From positions 1 to 9,853 of the forward strand of contig CAJUDO010000051.1 in assembly GCA_910585405.1 (NCBI GenBank): a DNA stretch of 9,853 bases, given 5' to 3'. The DNA comes from an uncultured Peptococcaceae bacterium. Lineage in GTDB: Bacteria; Bacillota; Peptococcia; Peptococcales; Peptococcaceae. Positions 6,558 to 9,853 of the stretch are shown in pieces; the first letter of the stretch is position 1, and the number at the start of each line of letters is the position of its first letter. The translations under genes and the position numbers were made by a program. The notes under the pieces were generated by a model. That model did not search any database. It was not told where the DNA came from and worked only from the letters and a program-made list of their open reading frames with translations.

Positions 6558-7826
6558 ATGGGAATGACCATTACACAGAAAATTCTGGCAGCCCATGCTG
6601 GTCTGCCAGAGGTAAAAGCTGGACAATTGATTACCGCCAAAACGGATATTGTACTCAGCAATGATATTACCGGCCCTGTTGCTGTGCGGGAAATGAAAAA
6701 AGTAGGCATTACGGAAGTTTTCGATAAAGACAAAATCGCTATGATTCCCGACCATTTTTCACCGACCAAGGACATTAAGTCGGCAGAACAGTGCAAAGTA
6801 ATTCGTGATTTCGCCAAAGAACACAAGATTAAGCATTATTATGAAGTCGGTAAGATGGGTGTAGAGCACTGTCTGCTGCCGGAACAGGGGATTGTCGGTC
6901 CCGGCGATCTCATTATCGGTGCTGACTCTCACACCTGTACTTACGGTGCTTTGGGTGCGTTTGCTACAGGGATGGGCAGTACAGATATCGCCGCCGCAAT
7001 GATTAGCGGGGAAACCTGGCTGCGGGTGCCGGAATCCATCAAGGTTACCGTAACCGGCAAGCCTGTAAATCCCTGGATTAGCGGCAAAGACGTGATTCTT
7101 TATATCATCGGTCAAATTGGTGTGGACGGCGCCTTGTATCAATCGCTGGAATTTGTGGGGGACGGCGTGCAGTATCTGTCCATGGACAGCCGTCTGACCA
7201 TCTGCAATATGGCCATCGAAGCCGGAGCCAAGAATGGTATTTTTGCCGTGGATGACATCACCAGAGCTTACGTACAGAATCGGTTCCAGCGGGAACCTGT
7301 AGAATATTTCAGTGATGCGGATGCCGAATATGTGCGGGAAATTGTTGTAGATCTGTCTACCTTGCAGCCTCAGGTGGCCTTTCCCCACTTGCCGTCCAAC
7401 ACGAAAGAAATCGGCACTTTTGGCGATGTGACCATTGACCAGGTGGTAATCGGTTCCTGCACCAACGGCCGCATGGAGGACATGCAGGCCGCTGCTAAAA
7501 TCCTGAAAGGCAAAAAGGTTGCGCCTTACCTGCGCTTGATTGTCATTCCCGGGACGCCGGAGGTATACAGGCAGTGTATGAAAGAAGGTCTTATTGATAT
7601 TTTCATGGAAGCTGGCGGCGTAGTGAGCACGCCTACCTGCGGACCATGCTTGGGCGGTTATATGGGCATTTTGGCCAAAGGCGAGAGAGCCTTGGCTACT
7701 ACCAACCGCAACTTTATCGGTCGGATGGGCGATCCGGAAAGCGAAGTTTATCTGTGCAATCCTGTCATTGCAGCCGCATCTGCCATTACAGGGAAAATTT
7801 CTGCACCTGAGGAGGTAGAAGGCTAA
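6558..7826 (+). CDS. leuC: 3-isopropylmalate dehydratase large subunit
   Basis: This 422-residue protein is the large, iron-sulfur-binding subunit of isopropylmalate isomerase, which converts 2-isopropylmalate to 3-isopropylmalate through a dehydrated intermediate in leucine synthesis. Aconitase-family landmarks are GADSHTCTYGALG (121-133), GSCTNGR (299-305) and TCGPCLGG (360-367). Cys301, Cys361 and Cys364 are the expected ligands of the [4Fe-4S] cluster. At about 420 residues it belongs to the shorter archaeal/clostridial class rather than the roughly 470-residue E. coli type; this class also includes homoaconitases, but leuB next door and the Leu-type T-box support isopropylmalate. ATG 6558 is preceded by AAGGG (6542-6546); an in-frame ATG at 6564 is a weaker alternative. 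The stop overlaps the leuD start by one base (TAATG). Expression is governed by the T-box leader upstream. Confidence 0.96.
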   Translation: MGMTITQKILAAHAGLPEVKAGQLITAKTDIVLSNDITGPVAVREMKKVGITEVFDKDKIAMIPDHFSPTKDIKSAEQCKVIRDFAKEHKIKHYYEVGKMGVEHCLLPEQGIVGPGDLIIGADSHTCTYGALGAFATGMGSTDIAAAMISGETWLRVPESIKVTVTGKPVNPWISGKDVILYIIGQIGVDGALYQSLEFVGDGVQYLSMDSRLTICNMAIEAGAKNGIFAVDDITRAYVQNRFQREPVEYFSDADAEYVREIVVDLSTLQPQVAFPHLPSNTKEIGTFGDVTIDQVVIGSCTNGRMEDMQAAAKILKGKKVAPYLRLIVIPGTPEVYRQCMKEGLIDIFMEAGGVVSTPTCGPCLGGYMGILAKGERALATTNRNFIGRMGDPESEVYLCNPVIAAASAITGKISAPEEVEG

Positions 7827-8320
7827 TGTATAAAGGAAACGTATGGAAGGTTGGCAACGATGTAGATACCGATGTGATTATCGCCGCCCGTTATCTCAAC
7901 GATGCCAGCGACGAAAATATGAGAAAACACTGTTTAGAGGACGCCGTCCCCAATTTCAGCCAGGTGATTCATACCGGAGATATTTTGGTAGCCGGTAAAA
8001 ACTTTGGTTGCGGCAGCTCTCGGGAACATGCGCCTATTTCCATCAAAGTGTCCGGTATCAGCTGCGTAATTGCCGAAAGTTTTGCCCGCATTTTTTATCG
8101 CAATGCCATCAATATCGGTCTGCCTATCATTGCCAGTCCCCAGGCTGCTGCGGAAATTCAGGCGGGCGATAAACTGGAAGTGGATGTGGAACAGGGTATC
8201 ATCAAAAACCTGACGCAGGGTACGACGTATCAGGGAGAGACATTCCCGCCCTTCATTCAGGAAATTATTGCTGCAGGCAATCTGTTAAATTATGTAAAGA
8301 AAAAGGTGGAAGCAAAATGA
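7826..8320 (+). CDS. leuD: 3-isopropylmalate dehydratase small subunit
   Basis: This 164-residue protein is the swivelling-domain subunit that completes the active site with LeuC. It shows the N-terminal signature VGNDVDTDVIIAARYLN (9-25) and the conserved GCGSSREHAP motif (61-70), whose Ser/Arg residues contact the substrate carboxylates. Its length matches the short LeuD class that pairs with 420-residue LeuC proteins. GAGGAGG (7809-7815), inside the end of leuC, provides a strong ribosome binding site, and the start overlaps the leuC stop by one base. The stop overlaps leuB by 4 nt. This tight coupling suggests equal production of the two subunits. Confidence 0.96.
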   Translation: MYKGNVWKVGNDVDTDVIIAARYLNDASDENMRKHCLEDAVPNFSQVIHTGDILVAGKNFGCGSSREHAPISIKVSGISCVIAESFARIFYRNAINIGLPIIASPQAAAEIQAGDKLEVDVEQGIIKNLTQGTTYQGETFPPFIQEIIAAGNLLNYVKKKVEAK

Positions 8321-9381
8321 AAATCGCAGTGTTAAAAGGGGACGGCATCGGTCCCGAGATTGTAGAAGCCGCACAGGTGGTTCTAAACAAAACAGCAGAA
8401 AAATTTGGTTTGGATATTCAATATGCTGACGCGCTCTTCGGCGGTGCGGCCTATGATGTATACGGCGCGCCTTATCCGAAAGAATCGCAAAAAATTGTAG
8501 AGAGCTGTGACGCTGTTCTGCTCGGCGCTGTCGGCGCGCCAAAATATGATAAGGTGGAGCCGAGTTCCTTGCGCCCTGAAAGCGGTCTTTTGGCTATCCG
8601 CAAATCCTTGGGGCTGTATTGCAACATCCGTCCTATCCAGTATTATGACTTTTTGGCAGACCGTGTGGTATGGAAAAAAGGTTTGCTGGATGGCTTGGAT
8701 ATCGTAATCTGTCGAGAATTGACAGGTGGTGCTTATTTTGGCAAACGGGACCACGATGAAAATAGTGCGTATGACACCATTTCCTACAACCGTGTCGAAA
8801 TCGAGCGCATCGTACGCGATGCTTTTGAGATGGCAAAAAATCGCGACCGCAAAATTCTGCACTCCATTGATAAGGCAAATGTACTGGACAGTTCCCGTCT
8901 GTGGAGAAAGGTAGTCAACGAGATCGCTGCGGAGTATCCTGAAGTGGAAGTGCATCACATGTATGTAGATAACGCTGCTATGCAGCTTGTTGTCAACCCG
9001 ACTCAGTTTGACGTGATTGTAACTGAAAATATGTTTGGCGATATTTTGAGCGATGAATCGGCAGCGTTAGGCGGCTCGCTGGGTATGCTGCCATCGGCCA
9101 GTCTGGGCGGCAAAATCAGCCTGTTTGAGCCGTCCCATGGCTCTGCACCGGATATTGCCGGTCAAAACATTGCAAATCCCATCGCGACTATCTTATCAGC
9201 TGCGATGTTATTGCGTTTCTCTGCTAAAAATGAGGCTGCTGCGCGGGCAATTGAAATAGCAGTGAATGCAGTGCTGGCAGACAATATCAAGACGCCGGAT
9301 TTGGCCGACGAAGACAGTAAAGTAGTAGGTACCATGGAAATGGCTCAAGAGATTGCCGCAAGAATTAGAACTATCAAATAA
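8317..9381 (+). CDS. leuB: 3-isopropylmalate dehydrogenase
   Basis: This 354-residue cytosolic enzyme oxidises 3-isopropylmalate with NAD+ and decarboxylates it to 2-ketoisocaproate, the last step before transamination to leucine. Visible landmarks are GDGIGPEI at the N-terminus, RPESGLLAIRK (86-96) with Arg95, Arg105 in NIRP, Arg133 in RELTGG, Tyr140, Lys186, Asp218, and Asp242/Asp246 in GDILSDE for Mg2+ binding. GSAPDIAG (275-282) is the NAD+-binding loop. Arg95 and neighbouring residues match isopropylmalate dehydrogenase rather than isocitrate dehydrogenase. Length is normal for the family. The start is in an ATGA overlap with leuD, with AAAGGTGG (8302-8309) upstream. It is the last gene of the leu unit; a hairpin terminator lies about 160 nt downstream. 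Confidence 0.97.
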   Translation: MKIAVLKGDGIGPEIVEAAQVVLNKTAEKFGLDIQYADALFGGAAYDVYGAPYPKESQKIVESCDAVLLGAVGAPKYDKVEPSSLRPESGLLAIRKSLGLYCNIRPIQYYDFLADRVVWKKGLLDGLDIVICRELTGGAYFGKRDHDENSAYDTISYNRVEIERIVRDAFEMAKNRDRKILHSIDKANVLDSSRLWRKVVNEIAAEYPEVEVHHMYVDNAAMQLVVNPTQFDVIVTENMFGDILSDESAALGGSLGMLPSASLGGKISLFEPSHGSAPDIAGQNIANPIATILSAAMLLRFSAKNEAAARAIEIAVNAVLADNIKTPDLADEDSKVVGTMEMAQEIAARIRTIK

Positions 9382-9427
9382 AAGGTTGTCACAGTGCAAT
9401 TCCATTTATCATTTCTGGTGTAACTCA

Positions 9428-9501
9428 ATTTATCCTTTACAATAACTTCCATCTGAATATTACAATGGATAAATATACAATACGCATATAAAAAATATGC
9501 G
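9428..9501. repeat. inverted repeats in the AT-rich region after leuB
   Basis: Two symmetrical elements lie between leuB and its terminator. ATTTATCC (9428-9435) and GGATAAAT (9467-9474) are a perfect 8-bp inverted repeat with a 31-nt spacer. CGCATAT (9483-9489) and ATATGCG (9495-9501) form a 7-bp hairpin with an AAAAA loop and no following T tract. Neither is a classical terminator. They might be regulatory sites for the short gene at 9615 or 3'-end RNA structures; no function can be assigned. Confidence 0.4.
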
Positions 9502-9542
9502 AATATACAAATATCGCATACACCATTATATATCAACTATAG

Positions 9543-9589
9543 AACAGACCTTGTGAACATAGAGCAATCTATTAGCATGGTCTGTTTTT
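9543..9589 (+). terminator. intrinsic terminator of the leu operon
   Basis: AACAGACC (9543-9550) pairs with GGTCTGTT (9579-9586). Within the loop a second small stem ATAGA/TCTAT (9559-9563 with 9568-9572) closes a GCAA tetraloop. The outer stem runs into a T tract (9585-9589). It is the most likely end of the leuCDB transcript. Confidence 0.75.
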
Positions 9590-9614
9590 ATTATGATATG
9601 GAGTGTGATAAATA

Positions 9615-9716
9615 ATGAATACACCTTTTGAGGTTATATTTAATAAACCAGAAATTATAAATGGCGAACAATGGTATACTCCTGAAAGAAAGATAGTATA
9701 CGACATTGCGCGGTAG
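9615..9716 (+). pseudogene. short ORF, probable 5' fragment of an interrupted gene
   Basis: An ATG at 9615 opens a 33-codon reading frame ending in TAG at 9714-9716. GGAG (9600-9603) lies 11 nt upstream, a usable but slightly distant ribosome binding site. The peptide begins MNTPFEVIFNKPEI and has ordinary protein-like composition, with no membrane segment or recognised motif. The stop codon falls exactly where a possible insertion-sequence edge begins (GGTAGTGTCAA), so the natural reading is that only the N-terminal end of a longer gene survives. A genuine small protein is the alternative. I do not recognise the family. Confidence 0.4.
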
Positions 9717-9722
9717 TGTCAA
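9695..9722 (-). promoter_or_regulatory. candidate outward-facing hybrid promoter at an element edge
   Basis: On the minus strand, a perfect TTGACA (9722-9717) is followed after 16 nt by TATACT (9700-9695). The -35 box lies in the putative insertion-sequence end and the -10 box in the flanking DNA. Transcription would run leftward, antisense to the short ORF at 9615 and toward the 3' end of leuB. Insertion sequences commonly carry outward -35 boxes that create such promoters; here the element itself is only inferred. Confidence 0.4.
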
Positions 9723-9764
9723 GAGTTATGCGCAAAAATATCTGCAGACTCTGGCCAAGTAAAG

Positions 9765-9853
9765 TTAGCCGGCAATAGAGGTGTCTTCCAGAGACGTTTC
9801 TAAATGCTTCATGTTCATGTACTTTTTGTTGCCCCACTGAGTACCAGCCACAT
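9765..9853 (-). CDS. C-terminal end of an unidentified gene, possibly a transposase (partial)
   Basis: On the minus strand, a reading frame enters from beyond the window and continues for 28 complete codons (9851 to 9768) before a TAA stop (9767-9765). The visible tail is polar and charged, with WGNKKYMNMKHLETSLEDTS near its end, and has no membrane segment. The position about 45 nt inside a suspected terminal sequence (9714-9722) is typical of a transposase stop codon near an insertion-sequence end. The fragment is too short to name a family. The region 9717-9764 between the stop and the edge would be the non-coding end of that element. Confidence 0.35.
   Translation of the reverse strand, partial: VAGTQWGNKKYMNMKHLETSLEDTSIAG

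Noticed and set aside
6759..7388. Long minus-strand ORF (209 codons) inside leuC
   Set aside because: It is an antisense shadow of leuC; the plus strand encodes an unambiguous LeuC with all cluster cysteines.
8383..8958. Minus-strand ORF (191 codons) inside leuB
   Set aside because: It is an antisense shadow of leuB with no recognisable motifs or ribosome binding site.
9655..9837. 60-codon minus-strand ORF at the window end
   Set aside because: It covers the suspected element edge and the promoter-like boxes and has low-complexity, unrecognisable content; the neighbouring frame ending at 9765 looks more protein-like.
1..9853. CRISPR array or tRNA/rRNA gene
   Set aside because: No regularly spaced repeats and no cloverleaf or rRNA-like sequence were seen on either strand.

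Overview
The window reads as a low- to mid-GC Firmicutes-type chromosome. The main pointers are a tRNA-sensing T-box leader in front of leucine genes, AGGAGG-type ribosome binding sites, a consensus TTGACA-N17-TATAAT promoter, and a sensor protein with a 7TM-GAF-GGDEF-HD-GYP layout typical of Clostridia and Negativicutes. The exact lineage cannot be fixed from this sequence; a negativicute or clostridium is an inference.

Region 1 (1-4987) looks like one operon. A probable extended -10 promoter (114-142) precedes three overlapping genes: an AT-rich ICMT-like integral membrane methyltransferase (218-817), a GH3-family acyl-adenylate ligase (798-2447), and a large membrane signalling protein (2444-4987). 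The signalling protein carries a degenerate GGDEF domain and an intact HD-GYP phosphodiesterase domain. The overlaps are 20 nt and 4 nt. Linking a carboxylate-activating enzyme and a membrane methyltransferase to a c-di-GMP hydrolase is the most unusual arrangement in the window. No strong terminator separates it from the next gene, a methionine-rich DUF6612-like lipoprotein (5092-5955), which ends at a clear intrinsic terminator (5988-6030).

Region 2 (6187-9589) is a self-contained leucine biosynthesis unit. It has a perfect housekeeping promoter and a T-box leader whose Specifier loop appears to display CUG (Leu), followed by an attenuator. Then come tightly coupled leuC, leuD and leuB, and a terminator at 9543-9589. 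The three enzymes convert 2-isopropylmalate to the direct precursor of 2-ketoisocaproate; leuA is not in the window. The LeuC/LeuD pair is the shorter (about 420/165 residue) type.

Region 3 (9590-9853) appears rearranged. A 33-codon gene start (9615-9716) breaks off next to the C-terminal end of an unidentified minus-strand gene that runs out of the window. A TGTCAA-containing edge suggests the end of an insertion sequence. On the minus strand that edge supplies a TTGACA box 16 nt from a flanking TATACT, a candidate hybrid promoter pointing back toward leuB.
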